From PZPK01 sp965230795 (GTDB lineage: Bacteria; Pseudomonadota; Gammaproteobacteria; Pseudomonadales; Oleiphilaceae), in assembly GCA_965230795.1 (NCBI GenBank), contig OZ246020.1, positions 1,302,001 through 1,366,000 on the forward strand: a DNA stretch of 64,000 bases. Reading direction: 5' to 3'. Shown in pieces: positions 17,474 through 26,722 of this stretch. The notes under the pieces were generated by a model. It ran no database searches, was not told the DNA's origin, and worked only from the letters and a program-made list of their open reading frames with translations. The position numbers and the translations under genes were made by a program. Positions within the stretch are counted from its first letter, which is position 1. Each line of letters starts with the position of its first letter.

Positions 17474-19144
17474 GTGAAGGCGCTTCCCGGGAAGATGAAA
17501 AAGGCGATCAGTATATGTTTGATCGCGCTGTTGGTGTTTCCTCCTCACCTGTACGCGCAAGTTGCCAACGGTATTTCAATCGATACCAAAGCGATGTCTT
17601 TGGGTAATGCTGTTGTTGCCGATAGAGATCCGCACCTAGCGGCCGTTTACCACAACCCAGCCGGGTTGGCGAAACTAAAAGAGCGGCAGTTTGAAGTCGA
17701 TCAGATGATTATTGGTCTGGATCTGGATGCGACTTATTATGCGCCTGAAGACTATGAGTTGTTTGGTCTGGAAGGTACCGGCTTTAACACCTATGATCCG
17801 ACTGTGCCGAGGGATCCGGTTGTTGGTCCTGATGGTCTCGGTCATAGCCACACCAGTAAACTCGCCCTGTATTTGCCTGGCTGGGGGCTCCAGCAATGGG
17901 TTTGGCAGGGGCCAGCGCCATTGCCATTTCAAATCGGTTTTTCGGTCAATCCTCCCGGTTCCAAGTTCACCTTCGGTACCAAAAACTACATGCACTCAGC
18001 TGCGAACCTTTTCAAGGATGCCGAGGATCCCGGCGGCTTTCTTGGAAAAGAGGCAGCGATTCAGCGCTACACATATTTTTCTCCAGCGGTGGGCTATGAA
18101 ATTAATGATGAATGGTCGGTAGGTGCCGGCATTCAGCTTTCTCACCAGGGGTTTTATATTGCACAGAACAACCGTGCGCCAAACATGTTGATCGCTGTTG
18201 CGGAAATATTACAGGATGCCTTTGCCTGTGAGTTTGACAAGCCCATCGGTCAGCGTCGTGATCCGCTTCAGCCTTTCCTTTCGCTGTGTCAGGGAAACAT
18301 CGGGCCTTGGGATAATATTGGTCGAATAGACATCGATATGCAGGAAACCTTGTCACCTACATATAATGTTGGAGTGCTATGGGAGCCAACTGATTGGTTT
18401 TCCTGGGGAGCCTCCTACATGAGCGAAGCCAATATGAAGCTCAAAGGCACGTTCCTGATGGACTACACCGATGAATGGACTGCGTTTTGGCAGGGTTTGA
18501 ATGGCTCCATCATTGGTGCAATTACCGCAGCGATTCTTGGTCTTCCTCGTGGTGTCCCCAGTGAGTCTGGGAATGTCTCCATGGACCTGACGATTCCGCA
18601 AATGTTTAAGACCGGTGTTAATATCAGAGTGACACCTGACTGGTCTTTGAGCATGGACGCTACCTGGACGGATTGGAGTGAATGGGATGAATGGACGTTT
18701 CAGTTTGACCGCTCCCTCGAATTGCTAACCACGGCTCGTTTGCTGTCTACTTTGGTGACGGATACCTCGTTAACATTGCCGGTTGGTCTGGAAGATACAT
18801 GGCACTATGGTTTCGGTCTTACCCACCATGTCAATTCGCGTCTGGACGTTCGGTTTGGTTTGGAGTTGAGAACTTCTCCGGCCAGTCGAGATGTATTTGG
18901 TCCCATCCCCATTGGGGATATGAAACATTGGGGGCTGGGTTTTGGATATAAGTGGGACAAGCAAACGCAGATCAGTGCCAGTATGTTTTATATGCAGTCA
19001 GTCGACTATATCCCCTCAAATACCAGTTGTAACCTGAACTGTACTAACCTCACCAACGTCGTTTATAACCCTTATGCCGGTCTTGACGTGAAGTTTTCCA
19101 CTCGAATATTTGGACTGGGTGTCAGCTTTAGGCGCCAGTTCTAA
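17474..19144 (+). CDS. FadL/TodX-family outer-membrane hydrophobic-compound transporter
   Basis: A 556-residue exported protein. The cleavable signal peptide ends near residue 28 (HLYAQ). The mature N-terminus has the FadL hatch signature: MSLGNAVVADRDP then AVYHNPAGLA. The rest is a beta barrel ending in aromatic FRRQF. FadL proteins let long-chain fatty acids or hydrocarbons cross the outer membrane by lateral diffusion. At 556 residues it is longer than E. coli FadL (about 446), with an extra segment around residues 75-130. A GAAGGA site is well spaced for GTG 17474; ATG 17495 is an alternative. It is preceded by the barrel gene (26-base gap) and overlaps the next gene by one base. Confidence 0.85.
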   Translation: MKALPGKMKKAISICLIALLVFPPHLYAQVANGISIDTKAMSLGNAVVADRDPHLAAVYHNPAGLAKLKERQFEVDQMIIGLDLDATYYAPEDYELFGLEGTGFNTYDPTVPRDPVVGPDGLGHSHTSKLALYLPGWGLQQWVWQGPAPLPFQIGFSVNPPGSKFTFGTKNYMHSAANLFKDAEDPGGFLGKEAAIQRYTYFSPAVGYEINDEWSVGAGIQLSHQGFYIAQNNRAPNMLIAVAEILQDAFACEFDKPIGQRRDPLQPFLSLCQGNIGPWDNIGRIDIDMQETLSPTYNVGVLWEPTDWFSWGASYMSEANMKLKGTFLMDYTDEWTAFWQGLNGSIIGAITAAILGLPRGVPSESGNVSMDLTIPQMFKTGVNIRVTPDWSLSMDATWTDWSEWDEWTFQFDRSLELLTTARLLSTLVTDTSLTLPVGLEDTWHYGFGLTHHVNSRLDVRFGLELRTSPASRDVFGPIPIGDMKHWGLGFGYKWDKQTQISASMFYMQSVDYIPSNTSCNLNCTNLTNVVYNPYAGLDVKFSTRIFGLGVSFRRQF

Positions 19145-20454
19145 TGTCTATGAATCCTTTGATCTTCTTTACGGCGATTATTTGGTTTTGTTTGCAGGTC
19201 TCACCGGCTTTCGCCGAGCGCTACAGAGTAACCGAGGATAATTTCGGGAATTTTGCTGCGGAAAAAGTAGAGGAAAGTGTTTCCGAAAAAGAAATAGAGA
19301 AAGAGATCAATGAGACTGAAGAACCAGAGGCTCTGCCTCCTTCATCAACGGTTGAATCGCATAACAAAAGGATATTTTTTAAATCGTCTTTTGGTGATAA
19401 TGAAGAGAGTACTCCGTCAGAAGTCTCTGAGCGTGTAAACGAGAGCGCTGAACCTCTTGAGGAGCTGACTGAAGAGGAGAAATCTGCTCTCAATCGAAAC
19501 GCCGAACCCGAATCGGAGCCTGAAGAGAAAAAGCTAAGTATTTTCGAACAAAAGTTTCTGGAAGCAGAGGCAAAAGAAAAAGAAGAGGCGCTGCAGCGCC
19601 TGAGAAATCGTGCGGGACAGAATGCTTACGACGCAACCAGAGTCGATGAGGCAGAGTTCGTAGATGGTGATCTCTTGTTAGAAGGTAAAGCCTCTTCGGA
19701 AGACAAGCAGCCCTATTTCGTCACGCTCGACGCTGATGGTCAGCAACGCGTAACCTTTTACAGTCCAGAGCTTATAAAGCGAGCGCTGGAAGAAAAGTAT
19801 AGCTCTTCAAAAGTTGAGAAAACCCCCGCCACAATATATCGTCGGGAAGATTCGGTGGCGAAGTCAGCTGGCAATCCTGATCCGCAAGCCCTATCCATAT
19901 TAGGCTTATCTGAAAATCCTGCTTTCGACTATTTCTCTGATTTTGAACGCCGCTGTTGTCAGCGTATTCCCAATCGTTATATCCCGCTCGTCGACACAGG
20001 GCGAACCAACTATTTTGAGCTGGAAAAAGAAGACCTGTCTTATCGTTTTCCTCATGGCGATAGCCGGTATCTGTTAGTGAGGCTTCCCAAAAGGGATGCT
20101 CACTATCTGTTAAGGTTGCGCACGTTTATTCGGGAGTTTTCCAAACAGGGGATCGAGCATGGTGTGTTTTTTCCGCACATTGTTACGCTGGATTCGGAAA
20201 AACGGCCTTTGCGTATCATTGCGGACCCACTGTTTCACTTTGAGCCAGAAACATGGACGCGATATGGTTTTTTGGAAGGCGTGTTTGAGATCGAATCGAG
20301 TTTGGAAGAGGGAGAGCGATTCCTTCTGGTCTCAACAACTCCTGATTACTTGAGAAGAGTATCTGTGTTTGAATCTGACGAAGAATCGGTCGAGATCCGA
20401 CACATGGATACAGGTTCCTTTCAGGTCGATATTCTCGAGGAAGATGAATCCTGA
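19144..20454 (+). CDS. MalM-like periplasmic or envelope protein with acidic N-terminal half
   Basis: A 436-residue exported protein with the signal peptide ending in AFA at residue 24. Residues 30-190 are strongly acidic and low in complexity (runs of E, K, S). The C-terminal 180 residues resemble the maltose-operon protein MalM: CCQRIPNRYIPL, a central YRFPHGDSRYLLVRLP, then FFPHIVTLD and a final beta sandwich. MalM function is itself unclear, though it is periplasmic and linked to sugar porins. No maltose genes are nearby. The start overlaps the FadL-like stop (TAATG), so the two are translationally coupled. A partner of the two outer-membrane barrels is the simplest role; that is inference. 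Confidence 0.6.
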   Translation: MSMNPLIFFTAIIWFCLQVSPAFAERYRVTEDNFGNFAAEKVEESVSEKEIEKEINETEEPEALPPSSTVESHNKRIFFKSSFGDNEESTPSEVSERVNESAEPLEELTEEEKSALNRNAEPESEPEEKKLSIFEQKFLEAEAKEKEEALQRLRNRAGQNAYDATRVDEAEFVDGDLLLEGKASSEDKQPYFVTLDADGQQRVTFYSPELIKRALEEKYSSSKVEKTPATIYRREDSVAKSAGNPDPQALSILGLSENPAFDYFSDFERRCCQRIPNRYIPLVDTGRTNYFELEKEDLSYRFPHGDSRYLLVRLPKRDAHYLLRLRTFIREFSKQGIEHGVFFPHIVTLDSEKRPLRIIADPLFHFEPETWTRYGFLEGVFEIESSLEEGERFLLVSTTPDYLRRVSVFESDEESVEIRHMDTGSFQVDILEEDES

Positions 20455-20509
20455 CTCTGCCCCGGGTTTCGCTACCCAGTTCTCGAATGTGAGCAGAGCA
20501 AGGCGCGGT

Positions 20510-21352
20510 TTATCCGCGCTCTTGTGAGGTGATTCTGTCCAAATATTCTGCAATTTGTCTGGGTTGGCACTCGACTATGTCTGTGCGTCCCAAGGGATTG
20601 AGGTCTTCGAAAGTTGGCTCAATATTCGGGCTGGTGGCATATACCAGGCCGTCACAGGATGTCGATTCCCTGCCAACATCAGATGAAACCTCAACGCGAT
20701 AACCGTGTTGGTTCAGGATATCGGTCACCGCCTGATGAAGGCGATCACTGTGTGTTGACACAAAAATCCTGTCCACTGCTTTGTTTGCCAGGGTGTTTTT
20801 ACAGTCTTCCAGCATTTCTACTTCATATCCCTGAATATCCGAATGCAGAATATCCAGTTTGGGAATTGAGTGCATTGCCATATATTGATCAACGCTGAAC
20901 TGGCCTTTGCCAACGAAGGCATTGGTGAACTTTCCCTTGAAACCGTTTTCCTTAAAGTTCTGAATTCCCGATTCAAAATTGACTTTCTCAGGCTCAACCA
21001 GGTGAAGCTCCGCATCGCGTATCCGTGATTGCAGCCACATGGAGTAATGCCCCCAGTAAGCACCGAGTTCAAGCATGACAGGCGAGGCGGGAAGCGTTTT
21101 CAACACCTCCTGAAACAGATATTCCTCTAGAGGTTCGTGAACCCCTCGATTGATCACGAGAATGGCACTGAATTGCCCATAATACGCATGCGGGCCTGCA
21201 ACGGGCACTTTGATGCCGTTGTGCAAAAAGACTTTGCCTTTTTCGTCGATATAACCGGACCTTGGGTCGCGTTCTATTGCAAAATTCAGGGGGTCGGACA
21301 CGATTTCACGGAAACGGCCGGGAAAGTCGGTATCTCTGGCTTTTGGGTACAT
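20510..21352 (-). CDS. FkbM-family SAM-dependent methyltransferase
   Basis: A 280-residue protein with a Rossmann methyltransferase core. Motif I is MLELGAYWGHYS at residues 93-104, the following acidic strand end is HLVEPE, and the FkbM-type signature is DILHSDIQGYEVEML. FkbM members O-methylate sugars, polyketides or glycans. No signal peptide or membrane segment is seen, so it acts in the cytoplasm. It converges on the MalM-like gene with only 55 bases between them and no clear terminator. Neighbouring genes do not reveal the substrate. Confidence 0.8.
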   Translation of the reverse strand: MYPKARDTDFPGRFREIVSDPLNFAIERDPRSGYIDEKGKVFLHNGIKVPVAGPHAYYGQFSAILVINRGVHEPLEEYLFQEVLKTLPASPVMLELGAYWGHYSMWLQSRIRDAELHLVEPEKVNFESGIQNFKENGFKGKFTNAFVGKGQFSVDQYMAMHSIPKLDILHSDIQGYEVEMLEDCKNTLANKAVDRIFVSTHSDRLHQAVTDILNQHGYRVEVSSDVGRESTSCDGLVYATSPNIEPTFEDLNPLGRTDIVECQPRQIAEYLDRITSQERG

Positions 21353-21585
21353 TTCTGACTCGTCTGTTACGGTTTTTGGTGCTGAAGCGGTCGCTTCAGG
21401 CGCCTTTCAATTGTTGTTCTGAATATACCTTTAACGGCCTGTTTCGTGTGAATTGTCTCTGCTATTTGTGAAGCAGTTGTCGTGTGATTGCAATATTTTG
21501 CGTCCACCGGACGGGTGACCTCGAATAACTCTAGGAATAAGTCTGGATAGGGAGGGCGGTAACGTAAAAGGGGATTGATAGAGCT

Positions 21586-21672
21586 TGGTACCAGTGGGCG
21601 GACTCGAACCGCCACGCCCGTGAAGGCATCGGATTTTGAATCCGACGTGTCTACCAATTTCACCACACTGGC
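21586..21672 (-). tRNA. tRNA-Leu (anticodon CAA)
   Basis: An 87-nt class II tRNA on the minus strand. The 5' acceptor GCCAGTG faces CACTGGT, so the first pair is a G-U wobble. The anticodon loop TTCAAAA has CAA, reading UUG. A long variable arm, T-loop TTCGAGT, discriminator A and encoded CCA are present. A good promoter precedes it. Confidence 0.95.
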
Positions 21673-21684
21673 ACAGCGGGGAGG

Positions 21685-21712
21685 ATTATACGGGATTGTT
21701 TTTTTGGGTCAA
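21685..21712 (-). promoter_or_regulatory. Promoter of tRNA-Leu(CAA)
   Basis: On the minus strand, TTGACC (21712-21707) and a perfect TATAAT (21690-21685) have a 16-base spacer. They are followed by CCTCCCCGC, a GC-rich discriminator typical of stable-RNA promoters. Confidence 0.75.
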
Positions 21713-21731
21713 TATTGCGGGAGTTAAAAAC

Positions 21732-21772
21732 AAAAAAAATCCCCAGCTGCATGTTGCACCTGGGGATTTTTT
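21732..21772 (-). terminator. Intrinsic terminator of the lipase gene
   Basis: TCCCCAG/CTGGGGA stem with A and T tracts of at least six bases on either side, a few bases past the lipase stop codon. Because the tracts are symmetrical it could work in both directions. Confidence 0.9.
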
Positions 21773-21784
21773 CTTCAGTGCGGA

Positions 21785-24685
21785 TTAAGGATTGGTATCA
21801 AGCACATCAGTATCATCAATATCAATGCTGGTACCACCGGTTAGAACCATCGAAGTTGCTTGGCCGATCATCTCAGCAAAGGCATCCGCCTCTTCTGCAG
21901 AGCCGCTTGAAGGGAAGACCGGTGTTCCGTGGAAGCCCTCTGTGTACTGCACGTAGTTTTGTGTCAGTGCACTGTCCGCGATGATCTTGGTTGCACCTGA
22001 TTCTGCGAACAGAGGCTCTGTGCCGGACAGGAAGGAGATGGAGCCATCACCCAGTACTTCATCAGCTTCGTCTACAGAGTTCGGAATCGTCGCATCGTCC
22101 AATACCTCGGTAAACAGGATTGGTGTGTTCAGATCGTCTGCTGACAGGCGATCAGCGAAGTTGATCGCGTCACCCGCATCTGAAGCTGCCTGCAGAATGT
22201 TCAGGAAGGCTTGGAAAGAAGCAGTGTCCTGTGTCAGTCCCAGTCCAGCCAATCCTGCCAGGATGGGGCCGGAGAATGCAGGAGAATTCTCGATCAGGCG
22301 TGTAACGCCACCACCGGGAGTCAACAGGTTTGCAGCGGTAATATCATCAGCAGTTGTTGACGAGCCGTTGGCCGCTACGACGAAAGGCAGACCGTTTACC
22401 GTACCCAGAGAGTGACCGATAAAGAAGGTGTTGGTGTCATCCAGGTCTGCTCCACCGCCATTCAGATCCATTGTGTCCAGAGTCATGCGAACAGTCAGCA
22501 GGTCAGTTGACAACTGACGCAGATTGTCACGAGTGGTGAGGAAGCTGGTCAGGTTGATGAACATAGAGCCAGAAGAGTTGGCTGCGCTGGATCCTGCAAA
22601 ATCCATTGCAGTAGCGACACCGGCACCACCGCTGGTAAAGCCAAAGTGGCGTTCATCGTCGGAACCGGCTGCCAGACCAGGAATCGTCGAAGCGCCGAAT
22701 GCAACGGTGCGTTCGAGAACCTGAGCGCTAATCAGAGTTGATGAAGCGACCGTTCCACCTAGCGCCGCAGTAACAACAGGGTCTGCATCACATGCACCGC
22801 CCAGTATCGAATTTGTTGTTGCGACGAGTCCATTTGTGCCCAGGTCTACACAGTTTGTTGCGCCTGGAGCGCCGGAATTGGTTGCAGCATCAACGCCCTG
22901 AACGACTCCGGCCGAAAACAATCCGGCAACCACTGCGTCAATGGAGGCCTGCTCGTCAGCGTCGATACCATCAATGACGCCATCAGGAGTCGACAAAACA
23001 CCGCCGGCGGTCATCAATTGCTCCGCCAGAGCAGCCTGCTCAGCAGGGGAGATGCCATCGATACCATGTAAGGGTTGGTCAATGGCGATAATTGCAAGAT
23101 CAGCACCCAAGCCTTTTGCACCGGCAACCATTGAGCTTCCGAAAGCCAGGGCGGCGCTTCGGTCTGTGGTAATGCCGTGCTGGTACATGACCGGTGTCAT
23201 ATCACCTGCAGGGGTGGTTGGGTGTATCGCCAGAATGGGTATTTCCAGATCAGATTGTTTTTTCGGGAAGGGGAACACGTAGTTCACCACATCAGAGACC
23301 AGGGGATCTGCTTGAGGAATAGTTAATCCCAAGGCTGCAAATGCACCATTGATTGCTGTTGCCAGCGTATCGTCAGCTACCCAGCTGTCGGTGACCAGTG
23401 GTTGGCCGTTTGCGCCAGCGGGTTCTGAGAGGTAATGGGGAACTTCAATGGTGCCTTCCGTCACGCTCACGACGCCAGCCGGAATGCCCAGGTTGGATGC
23501 CAAGGCGGTGACAAGATTGATGTCTGTGCTATTGGCATCATCAAAGGATACTGTTGCCGCTGCTGGAGTGGGTAGCAGGGCGCCGAATGGTCCCGCTGGT
23601 GATCCCAGTATCGCGGACAAGCAGGAAATATATGCAGCACCATTTGTCACAGCGCCACATCCAGGTACTGACTGAATAACTGCCAAAGTCAGGCCTGCGC
23701 CATCGAGAGCGGTTTGAGTTGCTGCATCAGGAAATGCCGCAATCTGTGCTGTAACGGCTAGGTTGACATCTGTGTAATCAACATCTCCATCGGTATCGAC
23801 ATCTGTTTCATTGGTAACAACAGAAGCAGCAGTGCTTGAGCCTATAAAGCGTGTGAGCTGATCATTAAACCATTGCGCAGGATCCGCAATGTATTCTAGA
23901 ACTTTTTCATCGTCCGAAGTTGTGAAACTGTAAGTCAGCACTAGATTGTCTGCGGTAACGTCCTGACCAATGGCATCCAGGTAGTTGAGTGCAATGGGCT
24001 CCCACAAGCCGTTGATCAGGTTGCGCACTGCGGCCAGAGCGGGGCTTGCCAGTCCCTGATCTTCGTTAGTTAGCACATCGTAACCCGATACACTTGGTGA
24101 TCTGACGAGAGAATCTCCATTAATGTCTTTCACACCGTCCGTAATGACCACCACATAGCGGGTCAGTGGATCGAGTCTGGTGGTCGGATTGATTCGGATG
24201 TAGCTGGTGCCGTCCAGTTCTATTTCCGACACATCGATAGTGGGCCAGTCAAGCGGGTTAGCAGGGATGGTTGGCGGTTCGCTCGCTGACAAGCCTCTTA
24301 CCGGATCGCCACTGGCATATTCCAGCTCAACCAGATGAACATTATTGGCCAGCGTGGTTGGATCTATGCGAGCACTGATCTCAATATCGATTGGGGCGAT
24401 GGGAGAGGCACCGCTCAGACTTTGTAGTGCGGTAACCGCCGGATTGGTTGGGTCGGGTGTGACAGCGAAAGTGCCGTCCGCCGCTGTGCTGTCAAAAATC
24501 AGGTCATTAGGAATCGGCAGGGAGCTGGTGCCGGGGTTGAAAATAGGATAGGTGCCTACATCGCTGGCTTCTACTGGGTTCTGAGTCGCATTGGTATTGC
24601 GATTTTCAATTTTATTGTTGTCCAAGCATCCCGTTAGAGTGAGCGTGGACGCTATGGCTAGACTTAGAATACTCTTTTTGTACAT
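21785..24685 (-). CDS. VolA / Pla-1-cef family outer-membrane lipoprotein lipase
   Basis: A 966-residue lipoprotein. The signal peptide ends in the lipobox LTGC with lipidated C20; the next residue is leucine, not aspartate, so sorting to the outer membrane is expected. The catalytic serine is S759 in the elbow GHSLG (757-761), with H and D expected in the last 150 residues (FHGTP and nearby acidic residues). The middle contains a calcium-loop-like segment, DVDTDGDVDYTD, around residues 294-305. VolA of Vibrio is a surface lysophospholipase encoded beside a FadL channel. Here the FadL-like gene is 2.6 kb beyond this gene's stop. The gene is monocistronic: terminator after it and no gene directly upstream. 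Confidence 0.85.
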   Translation of the reverse strand: MYKKSILSLAIASTLTLTGCLDNNKIENRNTNATQNPVEASDVGTYPIFNPGTSSLPIPNDLIFDSTAADGTFAVTPDPTNPAVTALQSLSGASPIAPIDIEISARIDPTTLANNVHLVELEYASGDPVRGLSASEPPTIPANPLDWPTIDVSEIELDGTSYIRINPTTRLDPLTRYVVVITDGVKDINGDSLVRSPSVSGYDVLTNEDQGLASPALAAVRNLINGLWEPIALNYLDAIGQDVTADNLVLTYSFTTSDDEKVLEYIADPAQWFNDQLTRFIGSSTAASVVTNETDVDTDGDVDYTDVNLAVTAQIAAFPDAATQTALDGAGLTLAVIQSVPGCGAVTNGAAYISCLSAILGSPAGPFGALLPTPAAATVSFDDANSTDINLVTALASNLGIPAGVVSVTEGTIEVPHYLSEPAGANGQPLVTDSWVADDTLATAINGAFAALGLTIPQADPLVSDVVNYVFPFPKKQSDLEIPILAIHPTTPAGDMTPVMYQHGITTDRSAALAFGSSMVAGAKGLGADLAIIAIDQPLHGIDGISPAEQAALAEQLMTAGGVLSTPDGVIDGIDADEQASIDAVVAGLFSAGVVQGVDAATNSGAPGATNCVDLGTNGLVATTNSILGGACDADPVVTAALGGTVASSTLISAQVLERTVAFGASTIPGLAAGSDDERHFGFTSGGAGVATAMDFAGSSAANSSGSMFINLTSFLTTRDNLRQLSTDLLTVRMTLDTMDLNGGGADLDDTNTFFIGHSLGTVNGLPFVVAANGSSTTADDITAANLLTPGGGVTRLIENSPAFSGPILAGLAGLGLTQDTASFQAFLNILQAASDAGDAINFADRLSADDLNTPILFTEVLDDATIPNSVDEADEVLGDGSISFLSGTEPLFAESGATKIIADSALTQNYVQYTEGFHGTPVFPSSGSAEEADAFAEMIGQATSMVLTGGTSIDIDDTDVLDTNP

Positions 24686-25127
24686 GGTTAGGACCTTTTC
24701 CTAATTATTGTCTCAATACGTTTGGATCAAGCCGAGCTATCTTGGTTGATGCGCTGGCATCATCTCTTAAGGATTGACCCAAGGGTTCTGTCACTGATTC
24801 CGGCCGCCGTGACGTCTCGTGATGAGGCGTTTGGCAGAGGACAAAACAAAAATTTTTTGACCTTGTTTAAACGTAGACACCAAACTCGGCTTTGTCGAAT
24901 TTTTTTGCCTGCTGCTCAAGGGCTTAAAACCAGCAGCGGGGGCGGCCTCAGCATTTTTGATTTCGACAAAAAGTTGATGCTGCTTTTTGCAGAATTCGTA
25001 GGGCATTTCTACCCAGCTACACCTTCTGTTTCAGAAGGAGTACAATCGCCGCTCAATTTGGGCTTAGCGAGGCTCCGCGGTCTCCAATGCCGAATATGTA
25101 GTTGAATAAAATTATCTGAGAGAAGCC
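24686..25127. other. Intergenic region between the divergent lipase and fumarase genes
   Basis: No credible gene; the open frames here are short and lack family features. On the lipase side TTAGGA-N5-TCCTAA (24688-24704) overlaps the lipase ribosome-binding site. On the fumarase side a perfect hairpin CCTTCTG-TTT-CAGAAGG (25022-25038) is followed by TACAAT at 25041-25046, a possible -10 without a good -35. Confidence 0.6.
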
Positions 25128-26639
25128 ATGTCCATTATCCGCCAAGACGATTTCATTGATAGCGTAGCTGATGCCCTGCAGTTTATTTCCTACTACCATC
25201 CGAAAGATTTTATTCATGCGGTTCATGATGCCTATCTGAAAGAAGAGTCGCAGGCAGCCAAAGACGCGATGGCGCAGATTCTGATCAACTCACGCATGTG
25301 CGCGCAGGGTAAGCGCCCCATTTGTCAGGATACGGGGATTGTGACGGTCTTCCTCAAGATCGGTATGAATGTGCAGTGGGATGCCAAAATGAGTGTGGCA
25401 GACATGGTTAACGAGGGTGTGCGACGTGCATACACACATCCGGACAACGTGTTGCGAGCATCCATTCTTGCGGACCCCGCGGGTGCCCGCAAAAACACCA
25501 AGGACAATACACCGGCGGTTATCCACTACGAAGTGGTAGAGGGAGACGAGGTTGAGGTTCATGTGGCAGCCAAGGGTGGCGGCTCCGAAAATAAATCCAA
25601 GATGGTGATGTTGAATCCAAGTGACAGCATTGTCGATTGGGTCGTGAAAACGGTACCGACCATGGGGGCGGGCTGGTGTCCTCCCGGTATGCTTGGAATT
25701 GGGATTGGCGGTACGGCCGAGAAAGCGGCAGTGATGGCGAAAGAATCATTGATGGATCCGATTGACATACATGAGCTGCGCGCGCGTGGACCTCAGAATC
25801 GCGTAGAGGAGCTGCGACTTGAAATCATGGACAAGGTCAATGAGCTGGGTATTGGGGCGCAGGGCCTCGGCGGCCTGACGACGGTGTTGGATGTAAAGAT
25901 CAAAGATTACCCGACGCATGCGGCGTCTCTGCCGGTTGCGATGATTCCCAATTGCGCGGCGACGCGTCACGCTCATTTTGTGCTCAAGGGTAACGGTCCG
26001 GCCTTGCAGACACCTCCTAGTCTGGATGACTGGCCGGAAATTACCTGGGAAACAGGTGATAAGGTTAAGCGCCTTAATCTGGATACAGTAACAAAAGAGG
26101 AGGTGGCGAGCCTTCAGCCCGGAGATACGGTTTTGCTTTCGGGCAAGATGTTGACGGGGCGTGATGCAGCCCATAAGAAAATGGTGGAAATGCTGGCGGC
26201 AGGTGAGTCTTTGCCAGTGGACCTGAATGGACGCTTCATTTATTACGTCGGGCCGGTCGACCCTGTTCGTGATGAAGTCGTTGGCCCTGCAGGACCGACT
26301 ACCTCAACGCGAATGGATAAGTTTACCCACACTATGCTGGAGAAGACTGGTCTCTTGGGCATGATCGGTAAAGCAGAGCGTGGTCAGGTGGCGATTGATG
26401 CGATCAAGGAATTCGGTGCGGTATATTTGATGGCCGTCGGTGGCGCAGCTTATCTGGTTTCCAAAGCCATTAAAAAGGCCGAGGTTGTGGCCTTTCCCGA
26501 GCTGGGGATGGAGGCGATCTATGAGTTTGAAGTTGAAGATATGCCGGTTTCTGTAGCGGTGGATTCCCAAGGAAGTTCCGTGCATCAGACTGCACCGCAG
26601 ATCTGGCATGACAAGATTATTGCCGCCAAACAGGCATAG
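25128..26639 (+). CDS. fumA: Class I fumarate hydratase (iron-sulfur, FumA type)
   Basis: A 503-residue enzyme of the TCA cycle converting fumarate and malate, using an oxygen-labile [4Fe-4S] cluster. Two candidate cluster cysteines are C58 and C66 in RMCAQGKRPICQDTG; another conserved one is in PNCAATRHAH. The C-terminal beta-domain has GRDAAHKKM and YYVGPVDP. The length is close to the roughly 505-residue Pseudomonas enzyme. Start ATG 25128 follows GAGAGAAG. The symbol follows class I naming; fumB-type use cannot be excluded. Confidence 0.93.
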   Translation: MSIIRQDDFIDSVADALQFISYYHPKDFIHAVHDAYLKEESQAAKDAMAQILINSRMCAQGKRPICQDTGIVTVFLKIGMNVQWDAKMSVADMVNEGVRRAYTHPDNVLRASILADPAGARKNTKDNTPAVIHYEVVEGDEVEVHVAAKGGGSENKSKMVMLNPSDSIVDWVVKTVPTMGAGWCPPGMLGIGIGGTAEKAAVMAKESLMDPIDIHELRARGPQNRVEELRLEIMDKVNELGIGAQGLGGLTTVLDVKIKDYPTHAASLPVAMIPNCAATRHAHFVLKGNGPALQTPPSLDDWPEITWETGDKVKRLNLDTVTKEEVASLQPGDTVLLSGKMLTGRDAAHKKMVEMLAAGESLPVDLNGRFIYYVGPVDPVRDEVVGPAGPTTSTRMDKFTHTMLEKTGLLGMIGKAERGQVAIDAIKEFGAVYLMAVGGAAYLVSKAIKKAEVVAFPELGMEAIYEFEVEDMPVSVAVDSQGSSVHQTAPQIWHDKIIAAKQA

Positions 26640-26722
26640 CTGTCCATCAGATGGCATAGCCAACGTTGAAGGCTTGTCTGGAAGCCTTGTTGAATGAGTC
26701 AGAAGCAGAGCAGGAGGTCGAG

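Noticed and set aside
21367..21666. Open frame of 99 codons, minus strand, starting MVKLVDTSDSKSDAF
   Set aside because: It overlies tRNA-Leu(CAA); this start is a well-known spurious translation of leucine tRNAs.
24722..25105. Open frame of 127 codons between lipase and fumarase
   Set aside because: No ribosome-binding site, no recognisable domain, unusual composition; it spans the expected promoter region of fumA.
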